The notes under the pieces are model-generated. The model worked only from the letters and a program-made list of their open reading frames with translations, did not search any database and had not been told where the DNA came from. This document shows positions 7,413 through 16,886 of a stretch of 39,112 nucleotides of DNA, in pieces. The first letter of the stretch is position 1. Each line of letters opens with the position of its first letter. Both the position numbers and the translations under genes were made by a program. Source of the DNA: Phycisphaerales bacterium (lineage in GTDB: Bacteria > Planctomycetota > Phycisphaerae > Phycisphaerales > UBA1924); the NCBI GenBank assembly GCA_007693765.1, contig RECZ01000108.1:1-39112 (forward strand), given 5' to 3'.

Positions 7413-8576
7413 ATGCTCAACGCACCAATCGCGCTCCGCCGGTTTATTCTCTCCGCCTGCATCGCCGTTTCGGCGGCGCTCGCCTCGTCCGTTGCGCGCG
7501 GGGGAGGGTTCGAGGGCGTTCCGCTCCGCGTTGTCACCTTCAACGTGAAGGAGGGCGTTGGTGCGCCGGGCTCCTCATCTTTCAACGTCATCGGCGACTT
7601 CCTGACCACCGTGACGCAGAACCCCGGCAGCGGGAACACGGGCCTCAACCCCGACATCGTCGCCCTGCAGGAGTGCCGCAGCGACGCCAACCTGCTCGCC
7701 TTCCGCGATCAGTTCCTGCCGGGATACACCTACCACCGCACCAACCTGGCCGACTTCGGCGGCAACTTCAACGCCTTCTTCGTGCGCGGCGACCTGAACG
7801 TGGTCCACGTGCTGGAGCGTTTCATCGGCGGGCCGCGCAACCTGCTGCGCCTTGTGATCGAGGTCCCCGGCGCCGGGAACCTGCTCGCCGTCTACAACGT
7901 GCACTTTAAGGCGTTCGGCGACCAGCAGAGCCAGAACCAGCGCCGGCTCAACGCCATCGAGTCGGGCATCTTCGTCTACAACGATCTCACCCTCGGTCTC
8001 GACCTCACCGGCGACAACATCCGCGAGACCCCGCCCCCGTACGGCATCTTCATGGGCGACCTCAACTCCAACAACAACTTCGACGGCACCATCACCAACC
8101 TCTTCACCCACATCAACCTCGGCGTGCCCACGGGCATCCTCAACCTCCCCGTCGAGTCGATCGGCGGCGCGATGTCCGGCGGCCAGCCCTTCATCGCCAC
8201 CTTCCCCGGCTCCAACGCCCGCCTCGACTACATCTGCCTCGACAACGAGCTCGCCTCCGTCTTCGACGCCAACGGCGACGGTCAGTTCAGCCAGGACGAG
8301 CTCAACTCGATGGGCTTCGTCTACTACTCCGGCGACGATCAGGGCGCGCAGTCCAACGGCAACGCCAGCGCCACCTCATTCGCCTCCGACCACCGGCCCG
8401 TCGTGTTCGACGTCTACCTCCCCCTCGCCGCCCAGCCCTGCCCCGGCGACGTCAACGGCGACGGCATCGTCGACTTCGCCGACCTCAGCGCCGTCCTCGG
8501 TGAGTTCGGCGCGGCGTTCGACTTCGCCGACCTCAGCGCCGTGCTTGCCAACTTCGGCGCCGACTGCAACGCATGA
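7413..8576 (+). CDS. Secreted EEP-family nuclease/phosphatase with EF-hand and dockerin-like tag
   Basis: 387-aa exported member of the endonuclease/exonuclease/phosphatase (EEP) fold. After the signal peptide (residues 1-28 or so) come the fold's conserved blocks: VVTFNVKEG, DIVALQECRSD, YNVHFKAFGD, FMGDLNSNN and SDHRPVVFDV, so the catalytic Asn, Glu, His, Asp/Asn and terminal His are present. Substrate (DNA, RNA or phosphoester) is not readable. Residues 285-296 (DANGDGQFSQDE) form a textbook EF-hand loop between DYICLDN and SDHRP. Residues 343-387 are a dockerin-like tag of the one-loop type (CPGDVNGDGIVDF...FDFADLS...FGADCNA). The ATG at 7413 has AGGA seven bases upstream and is preferred to the in-frame ATG at 7380. 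Its stop overlaps a possible start of the next EEP gene. Confidence 0.85.
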   Translation: MLNAPIALRRFILSACIAVSAALASSVARGGGFEGVPLRVVTFNVKEGVGAPGSSSFNVIGDFLTTVTQNPGSGNTGLNPDIVALQECRSDANLLAFRDQFLPGYTYHRTNLADFGGNFNAFFVRGDLNVVHVLERFIGGPRNLLRLVIEVPGAGNLLAVYNVHFKAFGDQQSQNQRRLNAIESGIFVYNDLTLGLDLTGDNIRETPPPYGIFMGDLNSNNNFDGTITNLFTHINLGVPTGILNLPVESIGGAMSGGQPFIATFPGSNARLDYICLDNELASVFDANGDGQFSQDELNSMGFVYYSGDDQGAQSNGNASATSFASDHRPVVFDVYLPLAAQPCPGDVNGDGIVDFADLSAVLGEFGAAFDFADLSAVLANFGADCNA

Positions 8577-8617
8577 TCACCCGCCCGCTCCCGCGGTCGC
8601 CATCGGAACCGTCAACC

Positions 8618-9718
<1,101 letters not shown>

Positions 9719-9742
9719 TGCGGCCGCACCGGCCGGCGGCGG

Positions 9743-12010
9743 TCACTCCCGGCGCAGGGTACGCTCGAAGAAGCCCATGATGCGCTCGTAGAGCGTCCGC
9801 ACGTACACCGGGTCGGCGACCATGTGCGTCTGGGCGGCGAGCGGCAGGAACTCGTGCTCGATGCCCTCCCGCAGCAGGGCGTCGGACATCTTCAACGCGT
9901 GCACGAAGAACACGTTGTCGTCCGCCGTGCCGTGGGCGATGAAGAGGGGCCGCCGGAGCTCGTGCGCATACGTCAGGACATTGCTGCGCTCGTACGCCTC
10001 GGGCTCTTCCTGGGGCAGTCCGATGAAGCGCTCGGTGTAGTGCGTGTCGTAGTCGATCCAGTCCGTCACGGGGGCGCCCGCGACGCCGGCGTGGAACAGC
10101 TCCGGCATGCGCATCACCGCCATGGCGCTGAAGTACCCGCCGAACGACCACCCGTACACGCCGACGCGCGAGAGGTCCATCTCGGGGTGGCGTGCGGCGA
10201 GCGCACGCAGGCCGTCGGCCTGATCCTGCAGCGGCACGCCGATGAAGTCGCCGCGGATCACACGCTCCCACTCGCGCCCCCGCGCGGGCGTGCCGCGCCC
10301 GTCGATGGCCACGACGATGTACCCCTGGTCCGCGATCCACTGGTTCAGCAGCGTGTTCCGCCCGCTGCGCGACGCGGTGACCACCTGCACCCCGGGGCCG
10401 CCGTACACACTCAAGATCACCGGGTACGTGCGCCCGCGTCGGAAGTCCCGCGGCCGGAACACCGCGGCCCGGGGCGCCGCCTCGTCGCCCGTGGTGGTCG
10501 TCAGTTCGACGTTCACGCTGAAGCCGGCGCGCTCGGCGACGCTGACGAGCGTTCCAGCCTCCGAGCCGTCCGCCCGCACAACGCGCCACGTTTCGCCCCC
10601 GTCGAAGTGATCGTGCGCCTCGACCCGCAGCGAATGATCCCGCGCGAACTCGGCGCTGTGCAGGCCGCGCTCGGAAGTGATCCGCTCCGCCCGTGGCGGC
10701 GCCGCGTCGAGCGACACGCGGTAGACGTGCGTCTCCGTCGGCTCGGCGGAGGCCCGCACGTACGCGGCACGCCCGGCCTCGTCGAGCGAGAGCAGGCCGC
10801 GCCGGTAGCCGACGCCGAGCGGCGTGAGCGGGCGGAGCAGGTCGCCGTCGCGCCCGCGGAGTTCGAGGCGCCACTCGCCCTCACGCTCGCTCGTCCACAG
10901 GAAGCCGGAGCCGTCGGCCAGCCAGCGGGGCATGTCCTGATCGAGGTTGAGCCACGCGCTGTCGCGCTCGACGAGCAGGGTGCTGACGGAGCCCGACTCT
11001 GGGTTCGCCGCGAGCAGGCGCTGCTCGGTCTGGTGGCGGTTCTGCACCAGGAGGGTGAGCGGGGCGTTCTCCGTCCAGCGCACGGTGGCGAGGTAGGGGT
11101 ACGCGGCGTCGTCCCATTCGATCCAGCGTGTGGGGCCGCCCTCGACGCCGATCACGCCGAGGCGGACAATGGCGTTGTCCGTGCCCGCGCGGGGGTACGG
11201 CCACGATTGCACGGGGCGGGCGGGGTCGAAGGCGTCGGCGATGTGGAACGTCTCGAGCCCCTCGACATCGACCTGCGTATACGCCAGCGAACGCCCGTCG
11301 GGGGCCCACCAGTAGCCCTCCATGCGCTTCATCTCCTCCTGCGCCACAAACTCGGCGAGGCCGTTGGTGATCGTCTCGCTCTCGCGCGTGGTGAGGCGGC
11401 GCTCACGCCCGGTCTCGACGTCGATGACGTACAGATCGCCGTCGCGCACGCACGCGACCATGCTCCCATCCGGCGAGAACCGCGCATCGATCGCGAAGCC
11501 CTCCCCGGCGCCGATCTCGCGGCTGGCGCCCGTCGCCAGATCCACCACGAAGAGCCGGCCCGAGAGCGGCACGAGCAGGCGGGCGCCGTCCCTCGACATC
11601 TGGAAGGAGGCGACGCCCCGCGCCGTCTGGCGCATCCGCTCGCGCCGGGCCAGTTCTTCGAGCGTCAGTTCCTCCTCCTCGCCCGCGAGCAGCCCTTCTG
11701 CGGTGAGCAGCACGCGCTCACGGCCCGTCGCGGGGTCGAACTCGTAGAGGTTCTGCTCGAACGAGCGCGGTCCGGACCGCAGAAAGAGCACCCGCTCGCC
11801 ACCGGGCGTGATGCGGATCGAGGCGGGCTTGCCCAGCCGGAAGCGGTTCGTCGCGGCGAACTGCTCGAGGAAGCCCGGATCGGCCGCGGCGTGGCGCGAC
11901 GTCGGCGGCGCACCCGACGAGGTTCGGTGGGCGTCCGTCGCGCAGGCGCCCAGCGCGAGCAGCGAGAGGAGCGAAGCGGCTATGGTAAACGGCGTTCTTG
12001 CGGTCGTCAT
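9743..12010 (-). CDS. S9 prolyl oligopeptidase family protein, DPP-IV-like lipoprotein
   Basis: 755-aa serine peptidase of family S9B (dipeptidyl peptidase IV type), predicted to release N-terminal dipeptides. The N-terminus is lipoprotein-like (SLLSLLALGAC, C23). Residues to about 500 form the DPPIV beta-propeller, including FVAQEEMKRMEGYWWAPDG, whose Glu pair binds the substrate amino group in this family. The alpha/beta-hydrolase domain has the nucleophile in GWSFGGYF (S622), the acid in HGTADDN (D697/D698) and H729 in QTHMV. The spacing matches known DPP-IV enzymes, so it looks active. It is divergent from the M28 peptidase gene, 56 bp away, and converges on the second EEP gene. No clear Shine-Dalgarno sequence precedes the ATG. 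Confidence 0.93.
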   Translation of the reverse strand: MTTARTPFTIAASLLSLLALGACATDAHRTSSGAPPTSRHAAADPGFLEQFAATNRFRLGKPASIRITPGGERVLFLRSGPRSFEQNLYEFDPATGRERVLLTAEGLLAGEEEELTLEELARRERMRQTARGVASFQMSRDGARLLVPLSGRLFVVDLATGASREIGAGEGFAIDARFSPDGSMVACVRDGDLYVIDVETGRERRLTTRESETITNGLAEFVAQEEMKRMEGYWWAPDGRSLAYTQVDVEGLETFHIADAFDPARPVQSWPYPRAGTDNAIVRLGVIGVEGGPTRWIEWDDAAYPYLATVRWTENAPLTLLVQNRHQTEQRLLAANPESGSVSTLLVERDSAWLNLDQDMPRWLADGSGFLWTSEREGEWRLELRGRDGDLLRPLTPLGVGYRRGLLSLDEAGRAAYVRASAEPTETHVYRVSLDAAPPRAERITSERGLHSAEFARDHSLRVEAHDHFDGGETWRVVRADGSEAGTLVSVAERAGFSVNVELTTTTGDEAAPRAAVFRPRDFRRGRTYPVILSVYGGPGVQVVTASRSGRNTLLNQWIADQGYIVVAIDGRGTPARGREWERVIRGDFIGVPLQDQADGLRALAARHPEMDLSRVGVYGWSFGGYFSAMAVMRMPELFHAGVAGAPVTDWIDYDTHYTERFIGLPQEEPEAYERSNVLTYAHELRRPLFIAHGTADDNVFFVHALKMSDALLREGIEHEFLPLAAQTHMVADPVYVRTLYERIMGFFERTLRRE

Positions 12011-12066
12011 GCGGGCATGGTACCGCTGACGATCCCCAACGATCCAGACACGAACCCGGAGACGCC

Positions 12067-14181
12067 ATGCGCCGCGCCGCGATCATCCCCACGTTCCTGC
12101 TCGCCACGATCCTGCCGCCGTCAGATCACGCCGCCCGCGCCGACGCCGACGCGCTGGCCCAGCGCCAGCGCGCCTGGGAAGCGGCGCTCAACGCCGCGGT
12201 CGACCCCGCCAGCATCGCCCGCACGCACGAGACGCTGGCCGCCGAGCCCCACGTCGCCGGCACGGAGGCTTCGTTCCGCGTGGCCGACTGGCTGACGGAC
12301 ACCTTCTCCGAACTCGGCTACAACGTCATCACGCCCGAGTACTGGGTCTACCTGCCGCGGTTCGTCGACGCCTCGCTCGAGATCGTGTCGCCCGTCGCCA
12401 TTGAGCTCTCAATCCGCGAGGACGTGCTCGAAGAAGACCCCGACACCGGCCACCCCGACATCACCCCCGGCTGGAACGCCTACAGCGGCAGCGGCGAGGT
12501 CGAGGCGGGCGTCGTCTACGCCAACTACGGCACGATCGAGGACTTCGCAACGCTCCGCGAGATGGGCGTCAGCGTCGAGGGCAAGATCGTCATCGCCCGC
12601 TACGGCCGGAACTACCGCGGCTACAAGGCCAAGTTCGCCGAGGAGGCCGGCGCCGCGGGGCTCATCATGTACACCGACCCCGCCGACGCGGTGCGCGGCG
12701 AGACGTACCCGCACGGCGGCTGGGCGCACCCGTCACAGATCCAGCGCGGCTCGATCAAAACGCTGCCCTACGCCGGCGACCCGCTCACCCCCGGCGTGCC
12801 GGCGCACTTCAACGCCGAAAGGCTGGACCCCGACGACGTCGACCTCCCCCGCATCCCCGTGCAGCCCATCGGCTACGGCGCGGCTGAGCAGATCATCTCC
12901 CGCATGCGCGGCGACCCGGCGCCCGACGGTTGGCACGGCAATCTCCCGCACGAGTACCGGGTGACGGGCGGCGACGACCTGCGCATCCGGATGCGGGTCG
13001 AGCAGGTGCGCGAGATCACGCGCATCCGCAACGTGCTGGCCCGCATGCCCGGCGTGGTGGACCCGATGCAGATGGTCGTCGTGGGCAGCCATCACGACTC
13101 GTGGGCGCACGGCGCGAGCGATCCGCTCGCGGGCACGATGGTCATGGTCGAGGCGGCGCGGGCGTTCGCGCACGCCGCGCAGCAGGGCATGCGCCCGGCG
13201 CGCACCATCGTCTTCGCCGCGTGGGACGCGGAGGAATTCGGCATCATCGGCTCGACCGAGTGGGTGGAGGAGCAGATCGAACGCCTCACGCGCGACGCGG
13301 TGGCGTACATCAACCTTGATATGTCGGTCATGGGCGACCAGTTCCGGGCCGCCGCATCGTCGCCAACGCTCCACGGCGTGATCGAGGAGGCCGCCCGCGC
13401 GGTGACCGAGCCGGGCCCCGACAACACCACGAGCGTCCTCGACGCGTGGATGGCGCGCATCCCGCCCGCCACGCCTGGGCGCCCGCGCATCGGCCTGCTC
13501 GGCGGCGGGTCGGATCACATCGGCTTCGCCAGCCACGCGGTCGTGCCTTCGATCAGCCTCTCGATGTCCGGCGCCGAGGGCGTGTCGTACCACTCCGCGT
13601 ACGACACCATCGCCTGGTGGCGCAAAGTGGTGGGCGATGACTACGAGTCCGCGCGCACGCTCACGCAGATCACCAACGTCATCCTGGCGCGCCTCGCGGG
13701 CGTCGCCAGCGCCGACGGGTACGTCGGGCTGCCCATGCTGAGTTTCGAACGCATCGCTCCCGCCGCCCTCGCGCACCTCGATGCGCTCGCCGCACGCGCC
13801 AAGACGCTGGGCGTGGCGTTCGACCGGGCGCCGCTGGACGCCGCGGCCGCGCGCGTCGACGAGCGTGCCGCCGCGGTCGAAGCAACGCTGCGCGCACGGG
13901 GCGACACGCAGGGCCTCGACGCCGGCGTCGCGCGCACCATGATGCTCGTCGATCGCGCGTGGCGCGACGACGAGGGCCTGCCCGAGCGCCCGTGGTTCCG
14001 CAACACGTTCGTGGCGTCCGACGAGACCAGCGGCTACGCGGCGTGGGCCTTCCCGCTGCTGCGACGGGAGATCGAGCACCGCGACGACGATGCGCTGCGC
14101 GCCGCCGTCGAGCGCACCCGCGCCGCGTTCGAGCGCGTCGAGCGCGCTCTGGCCACGCTGGAGACCGAACTTAGCGAGTGA
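12067..14181 (+). CDS. M28 family zinc peptidase, glutamate carboxypeptidase II-like
   Basis: 704-aa exported peptidase of the PSMA/NAALADase type. The order is: signal peptide (residues 1-25 or so), PA-type insert (GKIVIARYGRNYRGYKAKFAEEAGA), M28 catalytic core, and C-terminal transferrin-receptor-like helical domain. The zinc ligands and catalytic Glu are visible: GSHHDSWAHGASDP (H, D), WDAEEFGIIGSTEW (E-E), NLDMSVMG (D) and YHSAYDTI (H). It should cleave C-terminal acidic or other residues from peptides outside the cytoplasm. The ATG at 12067 has GGAGA a few bases upstream and starts the signal peptide; the in-frame ATG at 11998 would overlap the divergent gene and is rejected. Paired with the DPP-IV-like gene, it suggests peptide scavenging. 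Confidence 0.93.
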   Translation: MRRAAIIPTFLLATILPPSDHAARADADALAQRQRAWEAALNAAVDPASIARTHETLAAEPHVAGTEASFRVADWLTDTFSELGYNVITPEYWVYLPRFVDASLEIVSPVAIELSIREDVLEEDPDTGHPDITPGWNAYSGSGEVEAGVVYANYGTIEDFATLREMGVSVEGKIVIARYGRNYRGYKAKFAEEAGAAGLIMYTDPADAVRGETYPHGGWAHPSQIQRGSIKTLPYAGDPLTPGVPAHFNAERLDPDDVDLPRIPVQPIGYGAAEQIISRMRGDPAPDGWHGNLPHEYRVTGGDDLRIRMRVEQVREITRIRNVLARMPGVVDPMQMVVVGSHHDSWAHGASDPLAGTMVMVEAARAFAHAAQQGMRPARTIVFAAWDAEEFGIIGSTEWVEEQIERLTRDAVAYINLDMSVMGDQFRAAASSPTLHGVIEEAARAVTEPGPDNTTSVLDAWMARIPPATPGRPRIGLLGGGSDHIGFASHAVVPSISLSMSGAEGVSYHSAYDTIAWWRKVVGDDYESARTLTQITNVILARLAGVASADGYVGLPMLSFERIAPAALAHLDALAARAKTLGVAFDRAPLDAAAARVDERAAAVEATLRARGDTQGLDAGVARTMMLVDRAWRDDEGLPERPWFRNTFVASDETSGYAAWAFPLLRREIEHRDDDALRAAVERTRAAFERVERALATLETELSE

Positions 14182-14209
14182 TCACGCCGCGGCGTGGAAG
14201 GGGGGTCGC

Positions 14210-16057
14210 TCAGCGGTCGATCAACTCAAGGGCCAGTTCCAGCGCCTCGTCCCGCCCCGCGAGCACGCCCGCGCGCGTCACGATGGCGTCGACATCGGGG
14301 GCGATGCCCGTTCCGCTGATCGTCTCTCCGTCGCCGTCGCGGACGAGGACGCCCGTCCAGCGCAGCCAGTGCCCGCTGGGCAGCCACTCCTCGGCGAGCC
14401 ACCGGCCCGGCGACCCGCCCGTGCGCTCACCGATGATCACGCCGAGGTCGTATCCACGCACCGGGACCAGGTCGGCCTCGGCTTGCCCGAGGGTTCGGAC
14501 ATCGGTGAGGAACACCACGCGGGCGTCGATCTCCGGGGGCCTGCTGATGAGGATGCCCTCGTGCTGCTCGAACGCGAGATCGACGCGATCCGGGCGCCGC
14601 GGCGTGGGGATCCACGTCCGCGCCGGCCACGCGGCCTCGGTGTCGTGCAGCAGCATACCGAGTTGCTCGCCCAGCGCTCCGTCGTCGGCGGCGCGGTAGT
14701 CGATGATCAGCCCGCGCTTGCCCGTCGCGCGGTGGATGGCGTCGATGATGGCCGATTCGTCGAGGACAGCGGTGTTGATGTAGAGCACGCCCGGTGCGAC
14801 CTCCTCCACCGGGCCGCGGCGCGACGGGGCGAGCGTGGACGGCGGCTCGGTGCGGGTGAGACGAACGGGCCGCTCCTCCCCGGACTCGCTGCGCACCACA
14901 AGGGCGATCTCCGAGCCGCGGGCGCCGAGGGCGATGTCATCGAGCGCCAGAGCGCGACGCAGACGATCGGTCGCGCCGGGCGCGAACGCCGCGGCGATTT
15001 CGATGGCCTCGGCCGCGGGCACGCCGTCGATCTCGACGACGACGTCGCCGCGCGCGACGCGGGTGTCCGCGCCCTCGGGCGTGTTTGAGATGATCAGTTC
15101 CCCGTCGATCCACGCCCACGAGAGCGGGGGGGCGAACATCGCCGGCGCCATGTGCAGTTCGATGTGCGCCTGGGCGTCGCCCACGTGCGCGAGCAGACGC
15201 TGCACCGGGCGGAGCATGGCCGCCGGGTCTTCGTGATCGGTGGTGGCCGCGAGCGCAATGGATTCGTTGAGCGCGGCGTTCCATCCATCGTTCTCGAGCG
15301 TGGACCACGGGTGGAAGTGCCGCAGCGCGCCCCACGCGACAACGACGCTCCCGATGCGCACGGCGCGCCGGACCTCGTCTCGCGGGGCGGTGAGCAGCGG
15401 GCGGGGAACCACGGCGTCGGCCTCGTGCGTGGCGGCCGGGAGCGACTGGCCCTTGGTGCTCGCCCACAGCGTGATGGGGAGGCTGAGCGAGACGCCGCCG
15501 CCCAGGTCGGCGACCCAGGGCGTCATCGGGTCGGGAAAGCCGCGGAGCGCTCGGCCCGCCTCCAGCGCAGTGAAGAGACGGGCCCGGTGGAAGATGCCCA
15601 CGCCGCCGAACTCCCCGAAGCCGACATGGTCCGCGGTGAGCACGCCGACGATCTGGTTGTCGGGCTCGGTGCGGATCAGTTCGATCTCCGGCGCATCCTC
15701 CTCGCTCAGAAAGAAGTGTCCGCCGGGCGCGACGGTGCCGAAGAGCTTGGAGAGCGTCTTACGCCGCTCCTCCGGTGTGGCCGCGTCTTCGACCGCCAGC
15801 ACCCCGTTGACGGCGAACTCGGCCCAATCGAGGCGAATGGCGACATCAGAAGGGTGGAAAAACCGCACCAGCGACATCGCCTTGGCGAGCGCGGCGACGC
15901 TGACTGCCCCCTCAGCCGAGAGCGGTCGACGGGGGTCCGGGGCGTCGGTGGCGAGGGCGGGGGCGCTGAGAATCCACGCGCCCGCGAGGGCGAGGCGTGC
16001 GAGGACGCCGGAGCGACGCGCGGCGGACACGTGTGTCTGAGGCTGCTTGATCTTCAT
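14210..16057 (-). CDS. S41-like exported protein, probably inactive
   Basis: 615-aa exported protein (signal peptide ending SAPALA) with an S41 C-terminal-processing-peptidase-like architecture. An N-terminal helical/beta region contains LAKAMSLVRFFHPSD; a PDZ-like segment contains RGDVVVEIDGVPAAEAIE; the S41-like core contains GVLYINTAVL, GLIIDYRA and GVIIGERTGGSPG. In active S41 enzymes the nucleophile lies in TaSaaE. Here the aligned stretch is RTLGQAEADL with Gly524 in the Ser position, and FGKG-type Lys is also absent. It is therefore likely a pseudo-protease, perhaps a binding or scaffold protein. The ATG at 16055-16057 gives the best signal peptide; the frame is open further upstream. 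It converges on the M28 gene with a 28-bp gap. Confidence 0.8.
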   Translation of the reverse strand: MKIKQPQTHVSAARRSGVLARLALAGAWILSAPALATDAPDPRRPLSAEGAVSVAALAKAMSLVRFFHPSDVAIRLDWAEFAVNGVLAVEDAATPEERRKTLSKLFGTVAPGGHFFLSEEDAPEIELIRTEPDNQIVGVLTADHVGFGEFGGVGIFHRARLFTALEAGRALRGFPDPMTPWVADLGGGVSLSLPITLWASTKGQSLPAATHEADAVVPRPLLTAPRDEVRRAVRIGSVVVAWGALRHFHPWSTLENDGWNAALNESIALAATTDHEDPAAMLRPVQRLLAHVGDAQAHIELHMAPAMFAPPLSWAWIDGELIISNTPEGADTRVARGDVVVEIDGVPAAEAIEIAAAFAPGATDRLRRALALDDIALGARGSEIALVVRSESGEERPVRLTRTEPPSTLAPSRRGPVEEVAPGVLYINTAVLDESAIIDAIHRATGKRGLIIDYRAADDGALGEQLGMLLHDTEAAWPARTWIPTPRRPDRVDLAFEQHEGILISRPPEIDARVVFLTDVRTLGQAEADLVPVRGYDLGVIIGERTGGSPGRWLAEEWLPSGHWLRWTGVLVRDGDGETISGTGIAPDVDAIVTRAGVLAGRDEALELALELIDR

Positions 16058-16266
16058 AGTGGGCCGGCGATGTACGGATTGCATTCGGTGTGCGTTTCGA
16101 TGGTGTGCAGGCAAATGATACGTGGCCCGTCGACGCGGCTCCGATCGCTTTGGGCGTAGACCGATCCGGACGGGGAGCCGCCGCGGTTTCGGCGTGTCTG
16201 TGGGTGGGAAAGTTCCGAGATCCGGCTTCGAATCGCGCCCGCGGTGTTGGCGCCGGAGATCTCGAC

Positions 16267-16656
16267 ATGAACTCCTCGTCAATCGTCGTTAACACTTTCG
16301 CCAAGTATGAGACCCGCGAGATCCACTGCAGCGCCGTGTTCGACGCTTGGCTGACGTCGACCGCGGAGGCACCTGGCGCGTGGAGCATTCGCGTCGGCGA
16401 TCTCGACATCCTCACCACAGAGGAGAACGCCGATGTCACCCTCCCGGGTTTAGGGCTCGTGTGGTACGAGAACCCGCTCATCAGAATTGTTCCGGGCGAT
16501 GCAAACGGCGACGGCGTGGTCGACTTTGCGGACCTGAGCATCGTTCTGGCTTCATTCGGCATGAGCGGCGCCGACCTCCAAGGCGACCTGAACGGCGACG
16601 GCGTGGTCGATTTCCAGGATCTGGCGTTAGTGCTCGCCAACTTTGGAATGTTCTAG
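16267..16656 (+). CDS. Small dockerin-domain protein, probable gene remnant
   Basis: 129-aa frame whose last 55 residues are a two-loop dockerin-like tag (VPGDANGDGVVDFADLS then GDLNGDGVVDFQDLA). The preceding 70 residues (SIVVNTFAKYETREIHCSAVFDAW...) resemble the end of a beta-sandwich domain but match nothing I know. GGAGA sits seven bases before the ATG at 16267. The frame stays open upstream to a GTG at 16090, with low-complexity non-export-like residues. There is no signal peptide, and both tag cysteines found in the three intact relatives are missing (VPGD for CPGD, terminal FGMF for FG..C). I take it as the 3' remnant of a decayed secreted gene, although expression as a small cytoplasmic protein is possible. 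Confidence 0.5.
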   Translation: MNSSSIVVNTFAKYETREIHCSAVFDAWLTSTAEAPGAWSIRVGDLDILTTEENADVTLPGLGLVWYENPLIRIVPGDANGDGVVDFADLSIVLASFGMSGADLQGDLNGDGVVDFQDLALVLANFGMF

Positions 16657-16886
16657 CCGCCCGCCGATGGACGGACGTCCCCGTAATGGCGGGCGCGTAC
16701 CTTCGTCCTGCCGCTGTGGCAACGTCCGGGGAAAACTTTGGAAATTACGCTGGCAAGCCGCCTTCCATGAAGTATTGTTTCACCTACCGCGAGTGTGCCG
16801 GAAGCCCATACGCTGCGCCGATCGCACGCCCGTAAGAGTCCGGGCCGCCGCAGCACCGTTCGGATACCTAACTTGAGGAGACGGGA

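Noticed and set aside
9721-9735. Hairpin between the second EEP gene and the DPP-IV-like gene
   Set aside because: A 5-bp CGGCC/GGCCG stem is too short to claim in such GC-rich sequence.
9824-12295. Very long open frame antisense to the DPP-IV-like gene
   Set aside because: Composition is Arg/Ala/Val/His-rich with no domain, no signal and no Shine-Dalgarno sequence; the opposite strand carries an intact S9 catalytic triad.
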